Below the pieces are notes generated by a model. That model made no database searches and was not told the DNA's origin. It saw only the letters and a program-made list of their open reading frames with translations. Made by a program: the position numbers and the translations under genes. Shown here one piece after another: positions 1 to 14,800 of a stretch of 64,000 bases of DNA. The number at the start of each line of letters is the position of its first letter. Positions within the stretch are counted from its first letter, which is position 1. The DNA comes from Sciurus carolinensis (lineage: Eukaryota; Chordata; Mammalia; Rodentia; Sciuridae), in the NCBI RefSeq assembly GCF_902686445.1, contig NC_062218.1, positions 135,579,241 to 135,643,240 of the forward strand, given 5' to 3'.

Positions 1-2801
1 GTCCATTCATGAGGCAGTCACACAAAAGCCTTCCATACTTGGTTTAGATTAGCTATTAGAGAATGTTCGTGAGCCACCTCATTCTTTTTCTCTTATTTGG
101 ACTCTTCCAATTGGAAATCACATCCAGTATGCTGGGCCTGCAGCCCCACAGGCCCTGCAAACTCAGTGACATCCCAGGCCCCATCCAGCTCCACGCCTGC
201 TGGGAGCTGGGCCCAAAGGCTCTGGGAGGTGGAGCACTCAGCCCTGCCAGGGCAGCCACCCGCCCTGCTAGCATCCCTTTCCATTGGGCCTGCTGCCTAA
301 CCATGCCACCCAGGAGAACCACCCAGACAAATCCATGCGTTCAGCCACCTCGCTGAAGTCAAATCTGGCTCTAGTTACCCAGACGGAGAATTTTACAGTT
401 GTACCCAGTGATGACCATCAGAAAACCACAGTGCTGGTTTCGCTTCAGGTCAAAGAAAGCCCATCTTATTCTCCCACTCATGGCCCCTTTCCGGACACCT
501 GAGGCTCAGGACAAGTAACCTGATAGAGCTAAGCATGGGCATTCCGTGGTCTGGCAAGAGCCCTGAAACTTCAAGGGTGAAAACTGGGTCTTTTCCCTAG
601 TGCAAGCAGAGGAGCGTGATGCTGACTGTGCCTGTGGGGTTCCTGTTCCCATACCCTCCTCACCCTGAAAATAGATGTATCCACAGAGGAGAAAAGGCCG
701 AGGATGCAGATCAGCCCCTCGCACTGGAGGCTTACTTTTCTATGACTAGTTCACAAGATTCCCAGGCCGCCTCAGCCCCTCCCAAGGTGCTAAAGAGGGG
801 ACAAAGATGGGCGCTTGGCCTACCAGAGACCTGAGCTGTTGGTGAGACACCCAGGTGGAGATGTCAGAGACACAGTTAGCCACGCAGTAGGCACAGGTGT
901 CCCAGGCCTTAGCCTAGATTGTGGACTTGGTGGCACTTCATAAGCGATAAAACCCACACAGGAATGACAAGTGATTTTTATGGGGGTGCTGGAATCCTAG
1001 CCCCACCAAAGCAACATGGCCCCTGGGAGTGGAGGAAGGAGGATGCAACAGGGTGACTCTCCAAACTCCAAATTCAAAGTCTGTGCCCAGAATGAGGGAA
1101 AATCAAGGGGTATGTCACCAGGGTGATTTTCTCCCCTCAAGATTCAGGGTTGTGAGACTCAGCACATTTCAAATGTTTAAGTTTTGTCCAACCATTCTGA
1201 CCTCAAGTCCTCAGCCCACGAGTCTGCCAGGAAATTCACTGTCACCTCACCCATGGACCTGAGTATGTTTCTGGGTCTAGCAAAGCACTGAGGGGCCCTT
1301 CCTCACTTTCTCTCGGAAGCCTCCCTCCTCCCCATCCAGAGTACCCCCTTAACCAAAGTCAGGAAGCACCTCTTATCCGGGACTTTATCTACTTTTCTGC
1401 TCTACCAACCCCTGAGTCAGGGGTGTATTAAGGGCCTGACTTCTCACTCTAAACTGGGGAGAAGGAAAAAAGGGAAAGACACATACACTCATTTTTCCAT
1501 GAACCACCAACCTCAGACTTGATTCATGGCCAATCTCCCACATCTGCTCCAAGGTTATTCTGGGAATTCATGAGAGATTTTGAGATTGACTTTGCTGGAA
1601 AGGACAATGCCTTATAATACCTGCCTCTCTGTAGTCTTTGTGCCCAGCTCAGAGCCTAGCATGCCATGATCAGGCAAGAAAAGACAGAAGTACACATGTC
1701 ATTTAAAAATTCAGTGTAGTAATTACATACAATTTCACCTCTGCATATCTTTTCCTCTAAGAAGATGGGAGAATCAGGAATAATTAGATTAAGAGGAGTG
1801 GGAAGGAAGGCAGAGAATACGGCAAAGGGACATCAGTAAAGTCTGCGGCGAGCTGCAAGAGAGGTGACAGAATGAGGAACACTGACAGAGGCCTCAAGGC
1901 CTCCACTCTACAATGAAAGGCAAGGACCATGAACCCAGGGCAGAGAGCTGGCCAGTATTCAGTGGCCCAGAGTCCTTCAGCATCAAGGCTACTTGGGTCT
2001 CAGGGACCAACTGGGTGGAGGGCTAGAGGTGGAGGCAGGATGGTCTGCAATTGTAAATTCAAAAAGGCTTAAAACAGATGGATGGGGCTGGGGTGCAGCT
2101 CTGCTCAGAGCTAACTTGTGCGAGGCAGTGGGTTCCAACCCCAGTACTAGGGGGAAAAATAGTCTGGAGGAAGAACTGGATCACTACTGGTGTGCACATG
2201 ATCTGCAATAAAGTGCAACAAATGTATAAGCATCCCCCTGGGCTGGTGGGAAGGAAGGAACTGAAGGTTCCAGTGGATGGTAGTGGAAGGACAGTGGATG
2301 GATGGCATGGTGCCTCTTATTACCAAATTTAAGTATTTAAAATGTCTCCATAGTATCTTTATTGGTCTTGATTGTGTTGACAATTTTTTTTTTTCCTTTC
2401 TTTAGGAATACCAGAAAGCATTTGTCAAGGCTTTCCTGAGAAAATTCCCTCCCTCAGCCTTCTTTGTCTCAAAGTCTAATATTCTCTGCTGTAAACTCTC
2501 CTCCCTCAGGAGAGTCCTGGGAGTAAATCTTTTTGGTTGGGGAAGGACTTGGAATGAACAAGTGAATAGATGGTTGAACTGAGGAATGCAGCCCAGCAGG
2601 GAGGGAGGACCTGCGGGAGCCAGGCAGGTGCAGCAGAAGTAAGGGATTTCTTCTCTCCATCGTCAGCAGGCCTGCCTCACAGCAGGCTGCTCCCAGGATG
2701 CTGTCGCAGGTGTGGGCAGGTGGGGAACCAGCACCTGGCAGGCTGCGCCCAAGCCCACTGACTTCCCCTCTCAACGAGTCCATCCTTGTTTTCCTATCTA
2801 G
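1..2801 (+). other. COL23A1: Intron 2 of COL23A1 (3' part)
   Basis: No exon, RNA gene or convincing open frame is seen here. I looked for the preceding COL23A1 exon, which should encode the cysteine-containing segment just before the first Gly-X-Y run, and did not find it. The only recognisable repeat is a decayed ID element at 2084-2160. The sequence ends in a clear pyrimidine tract and acceptor, TTTTCCTATCTAG, before exon 3. Calling it intron 2 relies on recalled human numbering. Confidence 0.8.
2084..2160 (+). repeat. ID-type SINE, decayed
   Basis: It begins GGGGCTGGGGTGCAGCTCTG and carries a B-box-like GGGTTCCAACCCCAGTAC, followed by a short A-rich tail. It is a tRNA-derived ID element of the kind common in squirrels, considerably mutated. 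Confidence 0.6.
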
Positions 2802-2846
2802 GTGCCCCTGGACGGCGTGGCAAGCCCGGAAGAAGAGGCGACCCTG
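2802..2846 (+). CDS. COL23A1: COL23A1 exon 3 (start of COL1)
   Basis: 45 nt, entered in phase 1: the first two bases (GT) finish a glycine codon begun in exon 2. It encodes (G)[14 protein letters not shown] and leaves one base (G) of the next glycine codon. Acceptor CTATCTAG and donor GTGAGT are strong. The basic [10 protein letters not shown] stretch opens the first collagenous domain (residues 1-15) and matches the start of human COL1 as I recall it. Confidence 0.95.
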
Positions 2847-5800
2847 GTGAGTCCCGGGTTTTCTTAGTTTCTAAACCGAGGCTGGGAAGACCACAACCGG
2901 CCCAGAACCTGGCTAGAGGTGTCAGCCACCTACTCCCCACCTTTAATCCTGCCCTTCGGTCCTGGGTCCATTCTTCCTCCCCTTTCTAATGGCAGCTTCT
3001 GTCCCCAGAGGCCACAGTGCCCAGTACTGTCTTTTCTTGGCTTCTTGACATCCATAATTTCAGGACCGCCCCATCTCTGCCCTCAACCACCCCCTGAATC
3101 TGTTCACCAGCCCTGGAAACTTCAGTCCCTTGTCAGCCACTCTGAAGTAGCCTCTGCTGTGTGTGGGCCGCGACGACTCTGCCAGCCCACAGTCTCTGCC
3201 ATGCTCCGTCAACCCGCCAGGACAGTTCTCCTGCATGTCTCACTCCCTCCCCAAACTTGGCTCTCCTTCCCTTGGCAGAGAGAACCATCAGGGGAGGCTC
3301 TTCCTCCTTCCAGGCAAACTGCAGACTGACTCACTTGTCTACACCACCTTCCTCCCCAGCATTTCCATTTCACCCAAAATAAACTCACACTGCACAGTCC
3401 CCAGTACTTTCCCCACTCCCCTCACCTGGCTCTCAGCACCTGTTCCCCAAGAGGCATCCACCCCATCCCCTCAGCCCCGTCTTCATCTCACCCAAAGGCC
3501 ACATTTACCAACGGCTTCCGCAGGGCCACACCAGCAGACACTCTGTAGTCTTTAGCTTTCTTCGTTACTTACTTCGTTTCTTCCTTTCTTTCTTTTCTGT
3601 ATTCAGTAAATGTTATTTACTTATTTAGCAAAAAGAAAGAGTCCATCTGAGCACTCATATGCCCCCCTCCCTTTTCACATTGCTTTGTCCTAGTGTCAGG
3701 AATAGAAGATACTACAGATGGATGTTAACAATCTCAGCATCAACAGAACGAGTTTGAGAGTATGAGCTTGGATAAGAGAAACCATCAGGGCTGTGGCAAA
3801 ATTTGCAAGTCAGATGAAACATTCACTGCTTAAGGACTATTCTATTTTTAAGTGTGATAGCGTGATTATGGATATCTTAGTATTTAGTTTTCCTAAATAT
3901 GTGGGGCTGCTTAAAGAAAATGCTTTAAAGGTTTATATTATTTGAATCAGTGGTTCTTTGATCACAATCCTAGTAAAAAACCGTTTTCTCTTTAAAGTAA
4001 CATCTTTATCTTTCTTGACCTCATTGTTGGTCACTTCCCTGCTGCCCTGGGTATTTCTGGTTCAATTCTGGGCCAGTTTTGCTCTATCTCTGACCTCTAA
4101 TTCTTTGCCTTCTTTGTGTGACTTCACTTGCCTCTTAAATCAATCTGCCCCTGGCCATCTCCTCTGTCCCCAGTCTTCTACTCCCATGGCTTCAGCTGCT
4201 CCCATGACCCTGAGGACACCTCTCTCCCTGCCTAAAGCCCCGTCCTTTCCTCTGGGTCCCAGAGATTAGACTCTGCTTCACCAAACCCAGCGTCTGTCCC
4301 ATCTTCTCTGCTCCAGCATCTCCATCTCAGGGAGGAGACGCCAGTCACCTGCTCCCCCGAGCAGACTCCAGCATCCCCTGTGACCCTTCTTTCCCCTCAC
4401 CAAGTCCCCTTCAGTCTCCTCCTCGGTATGTCTCAGTCCTGTGCCACCTTCTCTGTCTCATGTCTACTCTGTGTCCTCCATTGCCTGGACTCTTATTCCA
4501 AGTTCATTTCCCTTCGTCCTTCCAGTCAAGTTCAAGCAGCTTCTACAGAAAGCCTTCTTTAATCCCTCTGGCTAAGGGTTATCACCTGAGTCTCCAGCAT
4601 CCAGCAGGTGAATGCATGGGACAATGACTCACTGAATGACAGCCCTGCCCTTAGGCAGCCTCACAAGGAGGGCGCAGTGGCCCAAGGGAGCCACCACCAA
4701 CAGGACCCCAGGTTGGGCCCCAGAGAATCCAGGGCAAGTTATCTCAGAGCCTCAGACTCTTCTTCCCAGAGCTGGGCATGTTCAATGATAGGAAACACCC
4801 CTTGTGTTTCTCTTTTTGCCTTGACTTTTATGCTAGAACTTCCATCAGTCTGGATTTGGGGTTTTCACTCCACTGCTTTCCCACCCTACCAAATACACGC
4901 TTCATCACTCAGTTCCTATTTTCTACATCATAAAAGATCTCACTGCCTTTTATTGTAAGCTCCTTGACATTCTTTGGAAGGGGTTGAAGAATATGTAGTC
5001 ACGTAAAAAGTAGAGTGTGATTCAGCTTACTGGAAAACCCTTTCCAAAAGGGCAATGGATCTGAAGAGACATTTCTCAAAAGAAGACATACTGATAGTCA
5101 ATGGTTTCATGAAAAAAATGTTCGATATCACTAATGATCGGGAAAGTGAAGATCAAAACCACCCCCATAATCACCTCACCCTCATAATAGTGGCTATTAT
5201 CAAAAAGACTAAAAATAACAAGTGCTGACAAGGATGTGGAGAAAAGGGAATCCTTGCACACCATTGGTGGGAATGTAAATTGATGCAGTCATTATGGAAA
5301 ACAGTATGGAGGTTCCTGAAAAAATTTTACATAGGGCTACAATCTGCTTCATCGGTACCACTCCTGGATATTTATCCAAAGGAAATGAATTCAGTATGTT
5401 GAAGGCATCTGCACTTCCATGTTTACTGCAACACTATTCACAATAGCCAAGAAATGGAAACAATCCAAGTGTCCATCAACTGACAAATGAATAAAGAAAA
5501 TGTAGCACATATACACCATGGAATACTATTCAACCATAAAAAGAATGAAATCTTGTCATTTGCAATAACATGGAACTGGAGATCATTATGTTAAGTGACA
5601 TAAGGCAGACACAAAAAGACAAGGACAGCTTGATCTTACTCATGTGTGGAATCTAAAAAATTGATCTCATATAAGGGTAGAGTAGGGTGGTGGTTAGCAG
5701 AGGCTGGGGGTGGGTAGCATTGGGGAAGTGTTGAACAATAGATACTAAGTTATAGTTAGGCAGGAGCAAGAAGTTCTGGTGTTCTGTTGTTCAGGAGTTT

Positions 5801-8800
5801 GACTGTAGACAACAGTAATACAGTATATATTTCAAAAAGCTACAGGTACAGTGGCTCATGCCTGTAATCCCAACAGCTCGGGAGGCTGAGACAGGAAGAT
5901 CTGGAGTTCAAAGCCAACCTCAGCAAAAGCAAGGTGCTAAGCAATTCAGTGAGACCCTGTCGCTAAATAAAATACAAAATAGGGTTAGGAATGTGGCTCA
6001 GTGGCTGAGTACCCCTGAATTCAATCCCCCATACCAAAAAAAAAACTGAAGGAAAAATAAAATTGTATTGTGCTGTCAGTTACACAATTTTGTAAAGATA
6101 GTGAGAATTACTGAAATGTACACTTTTGAGAGAATGAATTTTAACAGAGTTGGCTCTCTGTATCCACAGATTCTAGATTCACAGATTCAACCTATCACAG
6201 GTGGACTGCTATGTAGTTAGAGCTCCAACGCTCACCTCTGCGCAAACTTTTTTTTTTCTTGTCATTATTCCCTAACAATATAGTATAACAACTGTTTACC
6301 TAGTAACTACATTATATTAGGTATTATAAGTCATCTGGAGGTGATTTAAAGCATACAGAAGACCTGTGTAGGTATTATGCAAATACTACACTATTTTATA
6401 TAAGGGACTTGGGCATGGGTATATTTGGAGGTCCTGAAACTAATCCCTGTCAGATACCAAGGGACAACCGTATATTAATTGTATCTCAATAAATCTGTTT
6501 TGAGTTTTGTGGTCCTGGGGATTGAACCCAGGGCTTCTCATGTGATGAGCAAGTATTCTACCACTAAACTGTACATCCCTAGCCCTTTTGATTTTTTATT
6601 TTGAAACAGTGTCTCCCTACATTGCCTAGGCTGACCTTGAACTTACAATTCTCCTGCCTCAACCTCCTGAGTAGCTGGGTTTATAAGTGTGTGCCACCAC
6701 ACCTGGCTGTTTTTGTTTTTTGTCTTTTTAATGGCTTTCACCCAAACCTCTAATCGGCGCCACTGCTTGCCCTACCCAGTAGGGAAATCACTGAGTAGTG
6801 TGATTTCCTGAATTGACCTCCATGCCCAGACTGGCCCGCTTGGCACTGGATTCCGGAGAGCCTGCTCTGTACCTGATCTCGTCCCATCACAGCCAAACTG
6901 CTGGAGGCCCGTTTGGGGTACCATTGAAATAGGAGTGTCTCCAAGTCTGTGGTGTTAGTTCTTCAACATGACACCAAACGATGGAAAGCTGCCAGCTGTG
7001 CTTCTCTTCTCCCTAAGAGCTAAGCGAATGTCCTGTCATTCCATCCTGCCCTTGGTTTTATGCCTTTTCCGCACCCGTGCTGTACAGGTCACTTTACATA
7101 CACACCGTCTTCTGTTCAAGCCTCATAGCATCCAGAGAGGCAGGGATGGTCGCTCCCACATTTCACAGGAGCGAGCTCCTATCACTTTAGGCCTGCTCAC
7201 TAACACAATTGCCTCTAGATTTGCCATCTCTCAGTCTGATTGCATCGACCTGCAAACTCAATTTAAAAGCCCTGTCAGGTTTTTTAATTTTTTCCCTGCA
7301 CCTTTGGGGAAAAAAAAACAAAACCCTGAGAAACACAGCTGAAGGTTCTTGGTCTTATGGTGGGAGTGGGTTTGGATTTTGGCATCTTACCTAACCTGAC
7401 TGAATGAGAGGCAGAGGTCCTGTCCATTCCGGGGAGGGTAACAGAGAGCAGTCGGTACGGTGCTTACGCAGGAACAATGACTGCAGCCACCAGCCCCCAA
7501 CCCCAGTGCTAGGCCAGGACCTGCCAGGCTGTGGGTTATACTCTTCCCAGTTTGCTTTTCCAAGAAAGCTGAAATTGCCCTTTGGGAAACACTGGGAAAC
7601 TGATTAGCCCCAGAGGAGCTAGGAACTCCAGGTGGGCATTGTGGACTCCCGGACCTACCACCTGCCTCTGCTTACCTGTCAACACTGAGCAGACAACTTC
7701 CCACCAAAGCGATACCTCCTAACCTTGAGTTCCCAGCTTGGGAAACCCTGTTGGGCTACATCCATCCCATACAACAGGGCCCAGAATCATCGAATCCTCC
7801 ACTTCCTCAGACCTTTTTATTTATTTCCCAAGTCATCTGGCCCTTATTTAATTGCTTCCACATTTCAGTGCTGGGAGCATATGTTTGAAAGTTTTGTGCA
7901 GAAGGGCTGGGGTATAAAGCACACCGTGGGACCAGGCCATGGGGATTACCTCAGCCAGCCTCACTTTCCAACAGGGACCCCTGCATAACCTGAGCCACAC
8001 CCCCTGCCCATCCATCACTCTTGGGTGCCCAGCTCGCTGCTGGTCATAGACACCTTCTCCAGAGGCTGTGGCATACACAGCACAAACTCCATAGAACCAA
8101 GTCAAGCACAGGGCCACTAGGCAGCTCCTGTCCCTCTTGCCCTCGTCTGATCAGCACCTATTTAAGTGCTCGTTCCTGCCAGGTCCTGAGCTAGGTGTCA
8201 GGGAGCCTGCATGAAGCAGGCAGATGTGCTCACAGCTGTGAGGAAGTTCCCTTGCTGGTGGGGCTGACAGATAATCATCCACACTCAAATAAATGGATTT
8301 AATCATTACAGATTGTGGCAAGTGCTAGGAAGGAAATAACCAGGGCAGTATGATAGAAGCCAACGGAGGTGTCATTAGAAGCCACAGTTGGGGAAGGCTG
8401 TCCAAAGCGGTGATAATGAAGTCATGCCCCGGGAGCACAGGAACACAGCAGTTGTGAGCATCCTAAGACCCAAGAGAACTAGCACCTTGGGAAACTGAGA
8501 GATGAGTAGAGCAGGGAGCAGTAGCCCATGGCCTCAGGGATTAACGAAGGACTGGGCCATGCAGAAGAGCTTTTCCAGGAGTTTGGATCTTTTTTGTCAT
8601 GGGAAGTCCTGGGGAGGGGTTGGGCTTTCTTTTTTTTTCTTTTTTATTTTTAAGGTTCCTCTGACTGGTGAGGTTAGAAAGGGGTCTAGTTAGAAAGTTG
8701 TGACAATGACACTGCGATGAAGCAGTGGTGGTCTCCTGAACTGGTCTCAGTGAGGCCCAAGAGAGGTGCTGTGTCGGTGTTCTGGAATCTTGCAAGTGGG

Positions 8801-11800
8801 CAATGGGATCTGCCTCTGAGACGCTGCTGTTCCCATGCTCGCCTCCCTCCGGGACTGTGGAGCATGCCATGGGTTTAGGGTCCCACAGCACTGCTTCCAG
8901 CCCAGACTACCCGCCTGCCAGCTGGGTGATCTCAGACACAACACATCCCTTCCCAGGGACCTCAGAGGAAGTCCAGTACACTATAGAGAGCTCTTTCTGC
9001 CCAGGTCAGGAGGACATGCCTCTGGGCATAGTGACCTTTCTGAACCTCAGTTTCCTCATCTAAAAACGCACCTGGTGGTTGCCGCAAAGGTTACATGACA
9101 TGGTCTGAGGAAAGTGGGCACTTAATTCCAAGAATTGAGGTTACTCTCCACCCTTCCTTCATCTTCTCTGGGATATACCTCAGACCAGGTCCCTGGGCTT
9201 TGCTCTCAGTACCCTTAGCTCTCAGAATGAGCTTCCTTGGAGGGAGCGTGGAGGTGAGTATGAGGAAAGGCAGCAAAAGCTGAGGACCAGACAAGAACGT
9301 GGAGTTTTTTCCTTTCCATGTTCAAGTTCAAGTGTATTGACTTTTCTACTTATGTGGATCCATGAGGTGGAAGAGTTCCCACCACGCCTGTTTTCCAGTT
9401 CCTCAGCTCCCGACTTGGAGACATCTTCCATAACCACTTTCTCGTGTTCATGCCTAAAGATGATCCATATCCATACAAACAAAAGCCTACTTTTTTTTTT
9501 CTGCCATGCTGGGGATCAAATCGAGGGCCTCATGCTTGATAGGCAAGCTCTCTACTCCTGAGCCACATCCCCAACCAAAATCTGCATATTTTTTAGCACA
9601 AACGACTGCATGTTATATATGCTATTCAATATCTTTTCTTAAATGTAAGAATATACCTTGGAGACATATAAAAATATATCATTTTCATAGCTTCATCATG
9701 TCCCATTTATAGATATACCATCTTTCATTTAATTAATGCCATTTTTTCTGTTTCTAATGTTTTTGATATCTCAAGTGATTCTATAATGAATATTCTGATA
9801 TACCTGTCCTTTTTTTTTTTGAGACAGGATCTCACTAAGTTGCTTAGGGCCTTGCTAAGTTGCTGAGACTGGATTTGAACATAGATCCTCTGCCTCAGCC
9901 TCCCGAATTGCTGGAATTGCAGGCATGTGCCTTCAAGCCTGGCTATACCTATCTTTTTACATATATGTTAACGTTTCTACAGGACAGGATTTTAGGGGGA
10001 TAATTGCCGTGGCAGTTAGCATATACATTTTAAGTCTTAATATGTATCACCAAATCACTGTCTGTTGATAACATTCCAATTTATTCTCCCACCAGTATGT
10101 GAGATGACTGTCCTTATTGCTCTCACATGGTAGTTCATCAGTGGTACGGTTTGAATATGAGGTGTCCCCCAAAAGCTCCTGTGTTAATGCAGGAATATTC
10201 AGAAGTTAAATGACTGGATTATGAAAACTGTAAGCTAATCAGTCTGTCCCAGTTTGGACAGACTAACTGGATGGTAACTGTAGGCAGGTGGGGCATGGCT
10301 GGAGGAGGTGGGTCACTGGGGATGTGCCCTGGAAGGGTGCGTCTTCCCTGCGACCTCTTGCCCTCTCTCCCTCTGCCTCCCAGCTGCCATGAGTGCCCCT
10401 TCCACCACAGTGTTCTGCCTCACCTTGGACCCAGAGTAATGGAGTCAGCAGACCCCAAACTAAACTCCTGAAATCAATTTTAGCCTTCATTTCTGTTATT
10501 ATGAAAGAGAATTTGATTTGTCAATACAAAAATGCAAAAACTAATCATGCACAATTCATAGTTTTAAGGACTCTGTATTTTCTGACCTGTGAACTCCCAA
10601 GTCATATCTTTGGACCATTTTTCCATGGCAATGGTTGGCGATGTTTTGAGAGTTGATTTGTGGAAGTGTTTTTATTTCAGGGTATCTAGACTTCGTGACA
10701 TGAGTTAGATATATGATTCCCCATTTGGCCTTTGACTTTGCTTACAAGGCTTTCTGCCTTGCAGACTCTTTTTCTTTTTCTTTTTTGCTTTATTTCATTG
10801 GATCAGACCTTGCTTTTCTAGTTTCTGGATTATGAACTGTAGTCAAGAAAGCCTGCCCTTCTTCAGGGTTAGAAAGAAAATTTCCCACATTTTTCTCTAG
10901 GAGTTTCATGATTTTTTTAAACATGTAAATCTCCCATCCTTTTGGAATTCTTCCTGGTTTATGCTGAGGCATTGGTCCAACTTCCCTTATTGCTGCTTAA
11001 CTGCCAGTTTTGCAGCCATCCCTGTTAATAACACATCTCTCCCGTTTCAAGGGGCTCCAGTGGAGTCTGGCAGCCTAGTGGCGGTGGAGAGGGCAGATCC
11101 CTGTATGGAGGTCATGATAGGATTTAGACTTTTGTGCTTAAAAAAAAAAAAAAAATGAGACAGTTGAGAGGGGGAGTGTCATGATCCAGGCTTCTATTTG
11201 GAAAACATCACTCTGGTCCCAGAATAGAGACTTGAGTGACAGAGGGTCACCACATTTGAAGCCATGTCTGACCCCAGTTGCATCTACCTCATTGCTAATA
11301 GACGTCAACCCCTAGGTCACCAGTCCTCTCTCCAACACTACTTCTGGGTGAATTCCTGTAAGTTCTTTTTTCCCCGCTGAAGAGGTTTCTGTATTTGATT
11401 TTTTTAATTGACATATAATAATTGTACATATTTGTGGAGCACAGTGTGATATTTTGATACATGTATACAATTTGTAAAGATCAAATCAGAGTAATTAACA
11501 TATCCATCCTCTCAAATATGCTTCACTTCTTTAAATTGGGAACATTCAAAATCCTCTTTTTTAGCTATTTTGACATATAAAAGATTATTATTAACTACAG
11601 TCACCCCTCCATGCGATAGAAAATAGAACATAATCCTCCTATCTAACTGCATTTATGTACTGACCAATCAATGGTCTCTATCTTCCCCTCCTCCCTACCC
11701 TTCCCAGGCCAATGAATCTAGAGTCTCACATAGAAGCCCCTCACACATGCTGGCCTCTGGGTTCCATGGCCTCGTCTCCTCCAATGAGTTGGACCTCCAC

Positions 11801-14800
11801 CTGACCACCACAGCCTCCCACTGCCATCACCTTGCCCAGTACCTCATCACAAAACCTCAGTTCAGAGTCCAGCCCACTCCCTTAGTTCCCTGACCTCACA
11901 ATCCTTCCACCTCACCCATCTTCAGATCCACACGTCCGACCACCTTGTCCCTTGCCCCTCATCCCCTTCAATTTGACAGCACTGTCGGTCTCTTCAACCT
12001 GTCCCCTGCTCCCTTTCACCTCTCATTCTCACTCAGCAAAGCTCCACCCCTGATCAAACCCAGCCCTCCTCATACCTAGCTCCAGCACCCACGAAGCTCA
12101 CAGGACACCACTGGGTCAGCTCATTTTAAATCCCAGTCCCCACGGTCTCCTCCATCCTGGTCACCTACAACTGATAGCCTCGCTCCCTACTTCACTAGAG
12201 GAGTGGGCGCAGTCAGAAAAGAACGCCAGTGAAACTCCCACATCCTCAGCCACACACACAGCAGCACCGTGCTCTGCCTCCCTGCCCATTGCCAAGCTTG
12301 GACAGTCCAGGCTCCCTCACATACCTGCGTCCCCTCTCTGCACCAGCCCCTCCTGCCTCCTCAACAGCGTTGCTCCAGGAATCTCCCCTCCCTCCGACTT
12401 GTTGAATCTCTCCCTCTCCGCTGGATGACTCCTGTTAAGTTACAAACATGCCATTGTCTCTTTCACCTTGAAAAAAATACTCTTCTCTGGATCCCATGAA
12501 CGCCAAAGCGTCCACTCTGACCTTTCGCTTCCGCCTTGCAGCCCAACTCCTCAAAGGCACTGACTTCGCATTCCTCCCCTCTTCTCCCCTAACCTGTCTG
12601 CACCCCCAACGCTGTGCACCTCGCAGGCGATCGCTCCCTCCTCCTCAGGACGCTTTGGCAACTTGGCTTCCAGGACGTCCTTCTCTTCTCCCCAGCTTCT
12701 AACTGTCGGGGTGTCCCTGAACAGTGTGTGTACCAAGCTGAGCTCCTGATCCCTTCAGCAAAACCCCCATCACAGTCTTCCCACCTCCTGGATGGCAACT
12801 CCAACCTTTGGCCAAAATTGTGGCATCTTCCTTGAGTCATCTCCGGAAATCCTCGAGGTGCCACCTTCAGCACTGATCTCAGCTCCAACCACTTCCACCC
12901 TGTTTGCTGCCACCACTGGCTGTGAGCCACCTTTCCTCTCCCCTGCATCACTGCCAATAGCCTCTGGATTCTGCGCTCGCTGCTCCTCACAGTGATCTTT
13001 TAAAATACTAGCCAGGTTATACCCTCTCTCTGGTCAAAACCCTCCAAGGGCTCCCATGGCAGAGATAAGATCGAGTCCCAGGTGTGGCCAACAAGGCCCT
13101 CCCCAGTCTGCGTCAGCCCTGTTGCCTCTACAGCTGCCTCCCATTCTCCTCCAGTCCCGTTGGCTCCCTTGCTGCTCCTCCAACACACCAGCCCCGCTCC
13201 TGCCCTCGGGTCTTCCCTCTGCCTGGTACCTACTTTCCCCAGGAATCTGTCCTGCCACAATCTACACTTCCTCCAGGCCTTTGCTCAGATGTCACCTCAG
13301 GGTGACATTTTTCCTAAACATCCTATGGAATATTCCAGTCTGCCCCTCCCCAGCACAAACGGTTCCCCCTTTCTTAGACACTAAGCACCTTTCTTCTTGT
13401 ATAATTCAGATCACCTTCCTAGTGATTCATTATGTTTATTGTATCTCATCTGTCACTCACTAGATGGGAAGCTCCATTAAGATGCGGATTTTTGCTATTT
13501 TTACTGGTGTATTCCAGGTGCCTAGAACAGTGATCAGCAGAGGGCAGGCACTTGATATCCATGGAATGAGTGACTAGGGAGGCCAACCAGGAATCATTGC
13601 AACAGTCAAGAGACAGTAGTAATGGGGATTAGGGTTATGGTGGTGGAGAGAGGTCAGTGGATGGATTCCAGAGTAGTAGGAAACAACGGGCCAGCACCAC
13701 CAGGCACCCTGATAGTTCCAGCTACTTGGAAGGCTCAAATAGGAGGATCATTTGGACCTGGGAGTTTGAGGCCAGCCTGGGCAAAATAGTGAGACCTGGT
13801 CTCAAAAATAAATAAATAAAACTTAAAGACAAACAGAATAAACAAGAGATGCATGAATAGATTAGGGATGGAGAACATGTCAAAGGCGGCTCCTCATTTT
13901 TGAGTTCACACAACTCCTAGATGGATGGTGACATCCTTCCCCAAGACCAGGACCACGGAAGAGGAGCCAGTTTTGGGGAAGAAGATCATGAGCATGGCTG
14001 TGCACGTGTGCTGGGGGAAATGGAATCATCCAAGAAGAAATGTTAAGTAGGCAGCTGGGAAAGGGAGACCGGGATTCAGAGGCACAGCCGGGGCTGGAGA
14101 TGCACATTCAGGACTCTTCTGCAGAGGGTAGCCACAAGCATGGATAGATCCTCAAAGAAGACAGAAGAGAAGAACCCACAGAGAAGTGAACTGAGGAGAC
14201 AGCACCCAGACTTGAGCCTCAAGGAAACTCAAGGCTGGGTAAAGAAAACCGAGTCAGCGAAAGAGACCGAAGGCCAGGGAAGTGGGTGGGATGTGACATT
14301 TTGGAAGCCACAGGAAGAAAATGCTTCCAGAAACTTTCAGTCAGGGTGGGGGATGTGGCTCAGTGGTAGAACAGAACCTGAACTGGACCCTGGGTTCCAT
14401 GCCAAACACCAGGAGAAGTAGAAGGAGGAGGAGAAGCTCTCAGTCAGCAGCAGGGATCCAGCCTGGAGGCCAAGTGAAATGAGCAGGAGAAAATGGCTTG
14501 GTTCATTTGTGTGGAGGCAAGTCATCGGAGACCTTGGTGAGCGGGAGAGGTGAACCCAGATCAGAGAGTCATAATTAAGTGGAGGATGAGGAGTTCAAGA
14601 CAGTGAGTGTGGATGCCTCTTTCCAGTACCCTGGGCATGAGGGAGCAGGCAGAGGTGGGGCAGTCCTAGAAGGGGGTGTGGGACCAAAGGGATTGGAGCA
14701 CCTTTCAAAGCTGTTGGGAAGGATCTGCCTGGAAGGGTGAGCTCGACTGTGACAGACAGGGAGGGGTGAGGGGAAGGGAGGGGCCTTCACTGGAGGTGGG

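Noticed and set aside
63..356. Open frame starting MFVSHLILFLLFGLF, resembling a membrane anchor
   Set aside because: The COL23A1 anchor is in the first exon with a long cytoplasmic tail before it. This frame has no collagen-family context after the hydrophobic start and no splice evidence.
5041..5840. Possible L1 ORF2 gene
   Set aside because: Only the 3' end is present, with stops and indels; annotated as a dead repeat.
13056..13463. Proline/leucine-rich open frame
   Set aside because: Lies within an L2 relic; composition only.
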